A DNA stretch of 60,000 nucleotides, taken from the NCBI GenBank assembly GCA_949358305.1, contig OX442314.1:52649369-52709368 (forward strand), given 5' to 3'. Below, one piece after another: positions 30,058-39,385 of this stretch. The first letter of the stretch is position 1. Every line of letters begins with the position of its first letter. The notes beneath the pieces were generated by a model. The model saw only the letters and a program-made list of their open reading frames with translations, did not search any database and was not told the DNA's origin. Origin of the DNA: Strigamia acuminata. Taxonomy: Eukaryota > Arthropoda > Chilopoda > Geophilomorpha > Linotaeniidae. The translations under genes and the position numbers were made by a program.

Positions 30058-31074
30058 TGTCGCGCTCAACTCTAACCGTCGCTAACTCGTGGGTTGATTA
30101 CTTAATTCGACTAACTCACTACCGCTTTGCTCAAGCGGTTTACCCAAAGAAATGATTACACAGATATAAAAGGTAAAATATAATATAGATTTATTCTGCG
30201 GGGCAATATACAGATATATCTTATATATATATATATAAAGGGTAAGTAAAAGGTAAATCGGAATGGGTGATGGGAAATGGAAAGGTAAAGGTAAGATGAA
30301 AGCTGGCTGGAATCGGCGAGGTCGTCTGTTGTCTCGTGCGTGTCCAAGATGGCGTCCTCGTTGTAGCAACGTGATGTCGTCTTGGGCCGGCGTGGCAATA
30401 TGGCGTCCTCGGCTCGTCTCTGGCTGGTCCTTCGGGCTCACGCTGGTCGGGCGCGAGTGAATGCTTAGTTAAAAGGCTTACTTCGGTCTGTTGTCTAGGT
30501 TTTTGTGTGGTGTCCGGCGATCACACAGCGGCGGACTCTTCTGGCTCCCGGCGGTCACACAGCGGCGGGAACGCTCGTCGTGGTTTTACTGCAGTTTAGG
30601 CTTGTGCGACCGTTTGTCTGCACAACTCGCTAAACTGGAGTGGTTTTTACTATTTCTAGCTGGTGTGCTAAAATAGTGTGGTAATCTTATCTCGCAGGTT
30701 ACTCTGCGGAGTTTGACACTGACCAAACGTACTCACGGTAAATTGTCCTTTGTCCTCGGTCAATCCCAGTATATTTACTTGGGCCTGATCTTGTAGGACG
30801 ACGGGTTTACGTGTGTTTCTCGTTTGATGGTTGTGTTGGTTCTGCCCGCTCAGTGCAAGGCACATTCCTTTGCACAAAGCGGGGTTGACAGGTGACCAGA
30901 ATCACCCAATGGTGGGGTGGACGAACCATCCCCACTCCCTCAGGGCAGACGCCTGTCCATTGACTAGATGTCAATGCACTGAGGGAAGGGAGACGCGCTT
31001 GCGGCTCCCCTTACACCCGAAACGAGGTCACGAGAGAAACTCTTCGTTGACCCCGGTCCAGTCGGGTCACAACA
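30058..31074 (-). repeat. 3' LTR of element C
   Basis: 1017 bp, colinear with 42542-43558. It includes a (TA)n tract near 30225-30236, two near-identical direct repeats (CGGCGATCACACAGCGGCGG and CGGCGGTCACACAGCGGCGG type, near 30515-30570), and several stem-loops, for example CCGCTT-TGCTC-AAGCGG near 30122 and CATTGAC-TAGAT-GTCAATG near 30958-30976 enclosed by CCCTCAG...CTGAGGG. Short ORFs here are repeated in the other LTR and are not genes. Confidence 0.92.
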
Positions 31075-31090
31075 CTTCCCCCTCCGAGCT
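31075..31090 (-). promoter_or_regulatory. Polypurine tract of element C
   Basis: On the minus strand it reads GGAGGGGGAAG immediately before the 3' LTR. Confidence 0.75.
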
Positions 31091-31110
31091 CAGACCGTGG
31101 GGCTGAGCGA

Positions 31111-33876
31111 TCACTTCTTTCCTGGGGGACCCGACACTGAGTCCGTCACCTGGGCGTAACTCACTCCAGGGACAGGCGGTTGAGTGCCGGGTGGCGCGGG
31201 TAGATCGCCTACTAGCGCCGAGGACCGATCTCGGGGGTCCTCATGCTCCGTAATGAAGCATAATGCATGGCCGTCAACTGGCTCATGCGGGGCACGCGTC
31301 CTCTCGTGCAACCAAACGCTCGGGATGTAGGCGGAGAAGCCGGTGTTCGTATGCCGGATGGCATTGGCTTCCGTTGGCGTCACTGGCGCACGGTGGGCTC
31401 TCAGCAACCTCTGGTGGAAGATGAGGTCTTTAGTCTTCCGTATCTGGTTGTGGAGCCAGATGAAGACCGATTTGCCTTTGTCCCGCTGCGCGAGGATAAA
31501 CCTCCTGGTCGCCGTCGTCATCGACAGATGGGGAAACTCGTCGATGATTCGCCCATAATAGTCTGGTGGAGGCGGTGCCGGCTTCGGCTTCTGGGTGGCC
31601 GCGGGAATCACGGCTTGCGTCGTTGTCGCCGCTCGGGCCGGTGAGGTCCCGGGCGGTGTCGGCTTCGTTTGCTCGACGGACCTGACGGGTGGCGTTCGGC
31701 ACAGCAAGCGCTTTGGTTTACCCGCCACTTCGAACAGGGCGGGTCCTTGCGGGGATATCTCCGCAGGCATTGGTGGCGGAATCGGAACTCCGCTCGTCGG
31801 CGAGATCACCATTTCTACATCCTCTGCCGATTCTTCCGTCTGGATGGTCAAGGCGCGCAGTTGTTGGGTAGGCGCCGCTGTCCAGGTGGCGGAGGTGTAA
31901 CGAAACGCCGTGCTTCGCAACTTGTACCCCTCAAATTCGGGGTTTACCACATCCCTGGTTAGCTCGTAGCGAGTCAACACAGGGTCGGGCAGAATGGAGC
32001 TCCACTCTGCGAGGAGTGCACGGGGAACCTGTACACCCTCTCTGTCCACGACAGACCATGCGGCCATCGCCTGACGCCCTTCTCCGAAGAGTGCTGGGGT
32101 TAGCAGCTGCATCATGACCTTGGTCAATGATAGCTGTAGGCTGCGACGATTCACTGGATTCGCTCGCTCTGAATCCGCAGTGAAGGCGCACGAGAGCTTA
32201 CTCATCATCGCCGTTGCCCATTCGATGAAATATCGCTGGGCCTGATCCACACCTCGCAAGGCGGGCGCGGAGACTCTTGGGTCTTCCATCACGAAGCGAA
32301 ACGCTGAGAGCTCGGAGATAGTCGGGTTGGCGGCTTCTCTCGCGAGTCGCGCTTCTTCGTCTCGCCTCTCGAAGAACAGGGCCGAGGAACCGGGTCGGGG
32401 TCGGCTCGGCCTGTAAATGTCGGTCAAATTGGCTCGACATTCCTGCATAATGCTCTGTCCAACGGGGAGAGGGACTGAGCGGTCGGTGGGTAAATCCGGC
32501 GGATCGCTCGAATTCAACAACGACGGTGGCGGCAGGTCCGGAGGCGGCTGCGTCTTGGTCGGCAGCGTCGGCGTCGGCAGCGGTGGTGGCGGCTGCGTCG
32601 GCGGTGGTGGCGTCTCCGTCGTCTGCACCCCAGTCATTGCGACTTGGGGCGCCGGGAGATGTTGTTCGGAGCTCGAAGGCTGCACGATGGCGGTTGGCAT
32701 GCCATCGGGTCGCGGTCGCGAATTTATGTAGTCTGCGAGCCACCTTGCCACCTCGTGTGGGGTCACCTTTCCGTCGGTGACAACACCCATCTTCCTGGCG
32801 TGTTTCATCGCGGGATCGAAACGTGTCAGTTTCGTCCGCTTCATCTGAGTCAGAATCTCGCGAAGGTCCCGCGTATCTGCCGCTGGGACGTGTCGCTCAC
32901 CTGACTGGCTACCACTTCGTCGACCCGCTCTCTTGGAGATGTAGGCGGGTTCGGGGATGGGACGGCCCCGAGCTTCGCACCTCGCGAAGTATCGCTCCTT
33001 GCGATCTTTTTTCCGCTGCTCGCGATGAGTCAGCGGACGTCTAGAAGTGCTGGGACGAGAGACTCGCTCTTCGTCACCAGACATCCAAACCTCCTTGCAC
33101 TCCTTACCGTCTTTAATCTGACGGTTTACGAAAATTCGCGGTCGGGAATACTGCGAAGGGTCACGCACCGTACTAGTGGATGGCCCAGCTTCGTTGCCTT
33201 CAGTCGTGTTTTGAGTGACACGCTGCTTCTTGGCTGTCACCGGGGAACGCGACTGGCTGTTCCCGGCGCCTTTGGAGCGCTTGCGCTTCCGCGGGTAGCT
33301 GCTTTTGGGCCCCAAAATCCCCAGGTGGTGGAGCTGCCACATCTCGGCTTGGGACGTTAAAATTCCCATCCGAGGTCTCCACTGGGGCGTACTCTCTCCC
33401 AATCGCAGCCTCTCAAACCACAGATGAATATCATCCGCGGTCATCCCCTCGTTTTGGAGGATGCGCTCGGCCACTGCCGCAGCGGTATCCACCAGCTGTT
33501 GTCTATACTGCTGATAGATGGCCTCACGGGCCTCTTCTGTCTCGGCTGCTCGCCACGCATGCAGCACGTGTTCCTCCGCCGGAGTGCCAGTGTACTGACT
33601 TGACAATCCGGGGTGGAAAATTGGCGATTTCGGGTCCTCGTCACAAGCTAACTCTGTGGCGATACCTTCGCGCATCCCCTCCGGGAACGTGTCCAGGAGC
33701 GTACAGTCTCGTACCCAACGTCGGGCGATGCATCGGGAATGTAGTATTCGCAGGCGCCAAGGGTCGGCGTCTTCGCCGAAACATCGTCGGTAAAATTCGG
33801 GCAGCGCGCCTCGAAATATCCCGCCACGAGCGATGCAAGCGGGGTCTAATGGTCCCCATGTTTTACGTAGTGCCAT
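31111..33876 (-). CDS. Element C ORF3, exon 2 (novel accessory protein, main part)
   Basis: The coding exon starts right after a strong acceptor (pyrimidine tract, CCTTCCAG|ATG, AG at 33877-33878). With exon 1 (34722-34811) the protein is 951 aa. It matches element E ORF3 in three blocks: an N-terminal TWGPLDP region; a helical domain ending WRPRMGILTSQ (about residue 198 of the joined protein); and a C-terminal domain with HQRLLRAHRAP and HTN-x-G-x-SA (about 850 onward). Between them are basic, nuclear-signal-like stretches (PRKRKR) and a Pro-rich tract (about 440-480). There is no signal peptide, membrane span or cleavage site, so it is not an envelope. Function unknown. Confidence 0.85.
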   Translation of the reverse strand: MALRKTWGPLDPACIARGGIFRGALPEFYRRCFGEDADPWRLRILHSRCIARRWVRDCTLLDTFPEGMREGIATELACDEDPKSPIFHPGLSSQYTGTPAEEHVLHAWRAAETEEAREAIYQQYRQQLVDTAAAVAERILQNEGMTADDIHLWFERLRLGESTPQWRPRMGILTSQAEMWQLHHLGILGPKSSYPRKRKRSKGAGNSQSRSPVTAKKQRVTQNTTEGNEAGPSTSTVRDPSQYSRPRIFVNRQIKDGKECKEVWMSGDEERVSRPSTSRRPLTHREQRKKDRKERYFARCEARGRPIPEPAYISKRAGRRSGSQSGERHVPAADTRDLREILTQMKRTKLTRFDPAMKHARKMGVVTDGKVTPHEVARWLADYINSRPRPDGMPTAIVQPSSSEQHLPAPQVAMTGVQTTETPPPPTQPPPPLPTPTLPTKTQPPPDLPPPSLLNSSDPPDLPTDRSVPLPVGQSIMQECRANLTDIYRPSRPRPGSSALFFERRDEEARLAREAANPTISELSAFRFVMEDPRVSAPALRGVDQAQRYFIEWATAMMSKLSCAFTADSERANPVNRRSLQLSLTKVMMQLLTPALFGEGRQAMAAWSVVDREGVQVPRALLAEWSSILPDPVLTRYELTRDVVNPEFEGYKLRSTAFRYTSATWTAAPTQQLRALTIQTEESAEDVEMVISPTSGVPIPPPMPAEISPQGPALFEVAGKPKRLLCRTPPVRSVEQTKPTPPGTSPARAATTTQAVIPAATQKPKPAPPPPDYYGRIIDEFPHLSMTTATRRFILAQRDKGKSVFIWLHNQIRKTKDLIFHQRLLRAHRAPVTPTEANAIRHTNTGFSAYIPSVWLHERTRAPHEPVDGHALCFITEHEDPRDRSSALVGDLPAPPGTQPPVPGVSYAQVTDSVSGPPGKK

Positions 33877-34721
33877 CTGGAAGGATGGAGAAATAAACAA
33901 TTAATAAAAAGTTAATATTTAAATACGTAGATAAATGGTTGGTTTCGAGGGACGTTGCCAATACGTGCAGCCGTCCGTCGAGACCGATTCCTGTCTATCG
34001 GTGCAAACGTAGGACGAATTGTCCCTCGTCGGATAGAAAAAAAAGAAGTCATCACGTAAAAAATCTGTCTCATGTCCAAAACGCACAGCGAGACGGAATC
34101 GAGCCTTTAATCCGGATTTTTATCATCAGATTTTACTTTAAATTAATTCTAACGTTAATTAGAACATTACTAATAATTAAATTAGTAATTATCAGTCATT
34201 CGTAAAAAGAATTCGTCGGGTGTAAATTATTACTAAAATTGCACAATAAATGTGCTTGTCGAAATTTTATTAAATAAATAAATCTAATAAAGAATTATTC
34301 CGAAGTCGGACTTTGTCTAATTTTAAAAAAAGTTAAAGTCAAATTAAATTTATCCAACACACCGAAAAATTCATCGTACGAATGTTAAGTTGCATCAATT
34401 CGATGCGTCAAATTACTTGTGGAGAGAAATATTCTTTTACAGAATATTCTCCCCTTGTCATAAAATTATTTATGGCTCGAGCCCATTGTCTCGCTCGTGA
34501 CTCAAGTCATGAGGAATTTTCGAGACGCGAGGCGACGTGAAGTCTGCGCTCGCACCCCGAAAACAAATTAACAAGGAAAAAATACGATCGTGTGAGCGAT
34601 CGCGGTTAATAATTAATTATACGCTATTGTGAGTGCAAAGCACTCATGTCAGGTATTAGTCAACAAAATTTCTTCTTCAGCAGCACGGAACTAGTTCTCA
34701 TGTGCCGATGCCGACTTCTAC
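33877..34721 (-). other. Intron of element C ORF3 (predicted), hairpin-rich
   Basis: 845 nt from donor CAG|GTAGAA (GT at 34721-34720) to acceptor CCTTCCAG. It contains several perfect short foldbacks: TTGCATC...GATGC near 34390, AATATTCT...AGAATATT near 34428-34450, CATAAA...TTTATG near 34460-34475, TGACT-CA-AGTCA near 34498-34509, CGATCG-TGTGAG-CGATCG near 34585-34602, TGAGTGC-AAA-GCACTCA at 34630-34646. Confidence 0.65.
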
Positions 34722-34811
34722 CTGATCGGGATGGACTTGGTTTACATCGCGGTCCCAGTTTTCCTCGTCCTCGTGCTCTATGGCCAGCACGTCGTTCTCT
34801 TCCTCGTCCAT
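34722..34811 (-). CDS. Element C ORF3, exon 1 (acidic, 30 codons)
   Basis: The ATG at 34811 has an ideal context (CGCCATGG). The 30 codons are strongly acidic and end at CAG|GTAGAA. The motif around EENWD...HPDQ matches EGNWD...VQPD at the end of E's exon 1, and both join exon 2 in phase 0. The frame closes soon after the donor, so splicing is needed to reach the main exon. Too short to be called as an ORF alone; conservation with E supports it. Confidence 0.78.
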
Positions 34812-35291
34812 GGCGAGGAGCGCGCACAAAAAGCTCAATCACGATTGAAAAAAGGATAATAAAACTATCTCAAAAAAAAACTCGATAAAAACGTTAAAAA
34901 CGAGGATCACGCACGAATGCAGCGATCAGCTGTGAAAAGCGGAAGTTCGTGTGAACACGAGGTAATCGCGATGGATTCTGGGTAATATACTCCAGAACCC
35001 GGGTGTTTGAGACTAGTGCGCACCTACCCGTGCGCATGTTACGCTACGGGTCTCCTTTGTTTTCACTCCCGTGCGCGATTGCTGCTACGGGGTCTTTTGC
35101 ACGCGGTATCCGACCCGTGCCGATAATTTTGCTACGGGTCCCGCGCTTCCACGCCATCTTGTGACGTGAATTCGACCGATATCCGCTTTGTTGGACTTAG
35201 CGGAATTTTCTTCGAGTCTCGCAACGTGATGGCTTGCACTATCGGTCGATTAGAATTTATTTTTAGTGCCGCCATCGACTCGTAATTTATT
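34812..35291 (-). promoter_or_regulatory. Element C pol-ORF3 spacer with three similar hairpins
   Basis: No ORF. Three units, each with (A)CCCGT...ACGGG(T) arms and GCTACGGG on the right: 35026-35051, 35068-35091 and 35113-35139, about 41-46 nt apart. Exon 1 of ORF3 must be reached from an upstream donor or a local promoter; neither is certain. Confidence 0.5.
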
Positions 35292-38200
35292 TTACTTCTT
35301 TCCTACGACCTTTCCGCCTTTTATAAACAGATTATCTCTTTTTGGTCGCAGGTTACGGATCGAGGCAGGTACGATATTTTTTGTTGTTTTTTGTGTCTGT
35401 ACCTCCTCATTATTGTTTTCTTTTTTATCCGTGTTTTTTGTGTTTGTTTCAGGAGTTTCTCCTGTTTCCCCCCCGACCAAAATTGGATCCGGAACGGATT
35501 CAACGATCTCGTTGACCGGAGGTGAAGGGGCGTCGAAATACTCCTCGTTGTCACTTGGCGGTGCTTTTTCCGACTCGCCAGCGAACATATCGACGATTTG
35601 GCCGTCAGTTTTAGACTTGACTTGGCCCTTGGCCCACATTTCTTGCGGGAATTCCGGAATGTACGGAGTTAACTCTCGTACCTGGATCGACTTTTGCTCG
35701 GTGTTGTCCTCGAGCTTGCGTAATTTATACGCGTTACCGCCATGCTTGCCGATGATTACATACGGACCATCTCTCTTGTCGGCCAAGCTGGCGGTGATCC
35801 CTCTCGCTGCATTTGAGAGGGTGTGTGCATCTTTCCACACCAAATCATTGATCTCGAAATTCACGAATTTTCCACCGCTTTTATCTTGTAAAATGCGGTC
35901 GCGCATGTTAAAAATGTGCGCCATCATATGCTTGTATGTGTTCGAAATTGTTTGCTCCAATTTATACACATACTCATGTGGTTTCTCTGGGTCCACCACA
36001 TTTACCGACTCTGCCACTCGTGGGTCCCAAGGCACTCGTAGCTCTCGGGCGAAGTTGAGGTAGGCCGGAGAAAAATCTCTCGTCCTCGAGACTGTTGTTC
36101 GTATGCTGAACGCGATCTCCCTCAAGTATTCATCCCACCTATTGTGGATGTCAGTGAATATGCTTAGTGCATATTTAATGTCCCTGTTGAGTCGCTCAAC
36201 GGGATTTGTTCTGGGATTGTAGGTCGAAGTATGTGACGCCACAATCCCGAATTTCTCACAAAACTTACCCCAAATTTTCGAGATAAATTGGGGTCCGTTA
36301 TCGGATATTATTTTACGTGGAAATCCGTAACGTAACGCCACGTCGTAGATACATTCAACGATTTTCTCTGCTGAAGGTCTAGCGACGGCGTACAACTCGG
36401 GCCAACGAGTTGCCACGTCCATTATAACGATAATGTACGCATTTTTATTTCCCGTAACGGGTTTTGGGCCCATCACATCGACACTTAAACAATCAAAAGG
36501 CGCGTAAGGCCCTAAGAAAATAGTTTCGAATGGTGATTTACTCCTCGGCTTGCACGCTTGACATCGCTGACATTGGTGGACAAAAAGAGCAATATCTTTT
36601 TTCATCCCTGTCCAGTGAAAAAGCTGTGTAGCACGATAGAGTGTTCTGCTTACTCCCGCATGGCTCGCAAGCGGGTGCCCGTGTAACAACCACAGCACGC
36701 GACCGATTAAGGAAGCAGGTATTACTACCTTTACTGCGGTGTCCGATTCACTCAAGTCATCTTGGTGATTTGGGTGATGTTTCACTAAAAGGCCGTCATC
36801 CAATAGGTAATCTATGGATTCGTGTGCATAACGACGCTTCTGCCTTCTGGTTAAGTTGGGCGGATATTTTCCTGTCAGTACGAATCTAGCTCTGTCCTGA
36901 CATTTTTTGTCTAATTTTTGTTGCACAATTATTTCCTCCCTTGTTGGGGGATTGCTTTTCATTTGCTTGCTGACACGAGCGTGGAAGGCGCTTAGAAGCG
37001 GGTCATTTATTCTCCGCTCTAGCTTAAATTCCTTCTTTGCGTTTGGGTAATTGTCAGCAGCTGGTTGGTATAACCGCGTCCAGAATCCACAGAATTTTAC
37101 ATCTGCCGGAGACGCGGTAGGAATTTCATTCATCTTCCTTAAATCCCAACGGTGACAACTCGTAGGGCAATAAATGATGCGGGAGTCATCCTCGCCATCA
37201 TCGTCAGCGTCGATTGGATCTGACACTGGTGCCCGTGACAGAGCGTCAGCCACGACGTTATATTTGCCGGGCTTGTATTGAATGGTCAAGTCGCATGCCA
37301 TCAGTTCTAACTGCCATCTGGCTAGTCGACCGGCTGGCTCCTTTAATTTCATCAGCCATTGTAACGCTTGATGATCTGTGTGGACTACAAATTTGGTATA
37401 TTCGAGATAATCTCTGAATTTCCTTATGGCCCACACAACTGCCAAACACTCCAACTCGGTGGCATTGTAATTCTTTTCAGCGCCTTGGAGTTTGCGACTT
37501 ATAAACATGCACGGCAGGTCTTGTTCGACTCCGTCGCGCACGTGTGTTTGAAGCAACGCGGCTCCCAACCCAACTCTGCTGGCGTCCGTATGTAATATGA
37601 ACGGCCGGTTTAGGTCGGGTAGAGGCATTACGCCGACTTCCGTCAGCATCCTCTTTATCGCATTAAATGCGATGTTGCACTCATTTGACCATACAAATTC
37701 GTTTTCATTCTTCAGGAGGTCGGTAACTGGGGCTGCCACTTCAGCTAGGCCCGGTAGCAACCTGCCGAAGAAGTTTATCATTCCCATAAACCGTTGGACA
37801 CCTTTAACGTCCTCGGGTGGTGGGAAACGATTAATCGCATCGATTTTTTCGGGGCCAATAGCTAAACCATTGACTCCAATGCGATAACCCAGGAAGGCAA
37901 GCTCCTTTCGACAGAACTTGCTCTTGCCCGGGTGCACGTGTAACCCAGCTTTTGCCAGCCGGGTGAGCACTTGGTCGATATGCTCAATGTGCTCTTCAAA
38001 TGTTTTAGAGGCAATAACTATGTCATCTAGGTATGCCCACACAAACTGGTGCAATATATCGCCCAATACGCTCTCGATTAGTCTCTGAAAGGTACTGGGA
38101 GCATTCACTAAACCAAATGGCATGACGTTGAACATCAACCGTCCAATTGGCGAGTAAAATGCTGTTTTTAGCTTATCCTCTGGCCTCATCTCAACTTGCC

Positions 38201-39362
38201 AGTATCCCTTCGACAGATCCATCGTCGTAACCCAAGAAAAGGGGCTAAGCTCTCTCAAAATGGATTCGATAGACGGCATCTGTATGGGATCTATCTCTGT
38301 CACCGCGTTTAATGGGCGGTAATCAATGCATAGGCGGGGGTCCGAGCCCGGGCGCATCACGAGCACAACTCGCGTCGCGTATTCTCCCTGGGCCTCGGAG
38401 ACAATGCCACTGTCTAGCATTTCTTGGCACATTTTTTGCACTATTTCACGTTTTTGCGGGTTCATTCCCTTATACGCAACTCGTATAGGTTTATTATCCG
38501 TCAATTTAATTTCGTGAATAGCCCTATTCGTTCGGCCCGGTTTTTTCGACAGGATCCCCTCATATTTAAGTAGGACCCTTCGTAGGGCTGCCGCTTCGTT
38601 TAATTCTAAAGCGGCGTCGGCGACAAGCGTTTCCACTACATTGTCCCGTTGCAATTCTGTTACGAATGCTTTAAAATCGTAGTCTTGAACGAATTTCTTT
38701 AGGCCTTTCTCCCACTGTGTCTTGTCGGCCGCTTCTTTTACAAGAGCTGGTGGCACGACAATTGCGGGTCTTTCCTTATCATTTCTGATATAATTCCAAG
38801 ATTTCGTTATTGGATTTGGTTGTATTTCCATTGACGCCATGAGGTCTAAGCCCAACAGAAAAATTCTGTCGCATGTGGGCAGGACCAGGAAAGGGTGCTG
38901 TTCTACCCCTCCGAGCCACTCCATGGTCAATAATATAACTCCTTTTGGACGCGCCATTCCGTTGGCGGTTTTTAGACGTATATTTTTATTAACGCCTTTT
39001 ATCTTATCGGTGAGACCCAATGATGCTACTATGTCTTCGGAAACGAACGAGCGATCTGCTCCCGAGTCTAGCAGTCCCATAATTTTTTCACGTTCTATTG
39101 TCATGGGCAACATGCATAGGCGGTTGGTGTATTCGACCGCCACGTTGCACATGAAAACACGAAATTCTTCTGTGTCTTCGACTACTTGAGGTAATTCTTC
39201 AAGCAGTAGGTTCGGTTCTTCCGCCTCAGCCTCAGCGTTTGCGGTAATTACCTGCAAAGCGTTGTTGGCCCTGTCTTGAATTTGGGCGTTAGCTATGTCA
39301 CTACCCATTTCTTTGACTGGTGGCGGCTTATCGAACCCTTTGTTAAACCCCTTCTTCTTCAT
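35292..39362 (-). CDS. pol: Element C Pol polyprotein
   Basis: The frame is open from the gag frameshift sites (39413-39431) through the first Met at 39362, then 1356 codons. Aspartic protease LLDSGAD (D about 99); reverse transcriptase with YLDD (about 443-446); RNase H with HTDAS (about 590); integrase zinc finger (HGHPLASHAG...CQRCQACK); catalytic D (SVDVMG, about 959), D (ISDNGPQF) and E (PVERLNRD); and a C-terminal barrel followed by an acidic, disordered tail. No chromodomain seen. Frame intact. Element E Pol is similar throughout. Confidence 0.94.
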   Translation of the reverse strand: MKKKGFNKGFDKPPPVKEMGSDIANAQIQDRANNALQVITANAEAEAEEPNLLLEELPQVVEDTEEFRVFMCNVAVEYTNRLCMLPMTIEREKIMGLLDSGADRSFVSEDIVASLGLTDKIKGVNKNIRLKTANGMARPKGVILLTMEWLGGVEQHPFLVLPTCDRIFLLGLDLMASMEIQPNPITKSWNYIRNDKERPAIVVPPALVKEAADKTQWEKGLKKFVQDYDFKAFVTELQRDNVVETLVADAALELNEAAALRRVLLKYEGILSKKPGRTNRAIHEIKLTDNKPIRVAYKGMNPQKREIVQKMCQEMLDSGIVSEAQGEYATRVVLVMRPGSDPRLCIDYRPLNAVTEIDPIQMPSIESILRELSPFSWVTTMDLSKGYWQVEMRPEDKLKTAFYSPIGRLMFNVMPFGLVNAPSTFQRLIESVLGDILHQFVWAYLDDIVIASKTFEEHIEHIDQVLTRLAKAGLHVHPGKSKFCRKELAFLGYRIGVNGLAIGPEKIDAINRFPPPEDVKGVQRFMGMINFFGRLLPGLAEVAAPVTDLLKNENEFVWSNECNIAFNAIKRMLTEVGVMPLPDLNRPFILHTDASRVGLGAALLQTHVRDGVEQDLPCMFISRKLQGAEKNYNATELECLAVVWAIRKFRDYLEYTKFVVHTDHQALQWLMKLKEPAGRLARWQLELMACDLTIQYKPGKYNVVADALSRAPVSDPIDADDDGEDDSRIIYCPTSCHRWDLRKMNEIPTASPADVKFCGFWTRLYQPAADNYPNAKKEFKLERRINDPLLSAFHARVSKQMKSNPPTREEIIVQQKLDKKCQDRARFVLTGKYPPNLTRRQKRRYAHESIDYLLDDGLLVKHHPNHQDDLSESDTAVKVVIPASLIGRVLWLLHGHPLASHAGVSRTLYRATQLFHWTGMKKDIALFVHQCQRCQACKPRSKSPFETIFLGPYAPFDCLSVDVMGPKPVTGNKNAYIIVIMDVATRWPELYAVARPSAEKIVECIYDVALRYGFPRKIISDNGPQFISKIWGKFCEKFGIVASHTSTYNPRTNPVERLNRDIKYALSIFTDIHNRWDEYLREIAFSIRTTVSRTRDFSPAYLNFARELRVPWDPRVAESVNVVDPEKPHEYVYKLEQTISNTYKHMMAHIFNMRDRILQDKSGGKFVNFEINDLVWKDAHTLSNAARGITASLADKRDGPYVIIGKHGGNAYKLRKLEDNTEQKSIQVRELTPYIPEFPQEMWAKGQVKSKTDGQIVDMFAGESEKAPPSDNEEYFDAPSPPVNEIVESVPDPILVGGETGETPETNTKNTDKKENNNEEVQTQKTTKNIVPASIRNLRPKRDNLFIKGGKVVGKK

Positions 39363-39385
39363 GAATGGCGCAGACGGTCGAGAAG

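Noticed and set aside
30082-30441. 119-codon open frame on the minus strand, repeated at 42566-42925
   Set aside because: It lies wholly within the LTR of element C, so the repeat reflects LTR duplication. Composition follows the AT microsatellite and no family is recognised.
31111-34811. Envelope gene, making C and E endogenous retroviruses
   Set aside because: The position fits, but there is no signal peptide, fusion peptide, furin site or membrane anchor in either copy.
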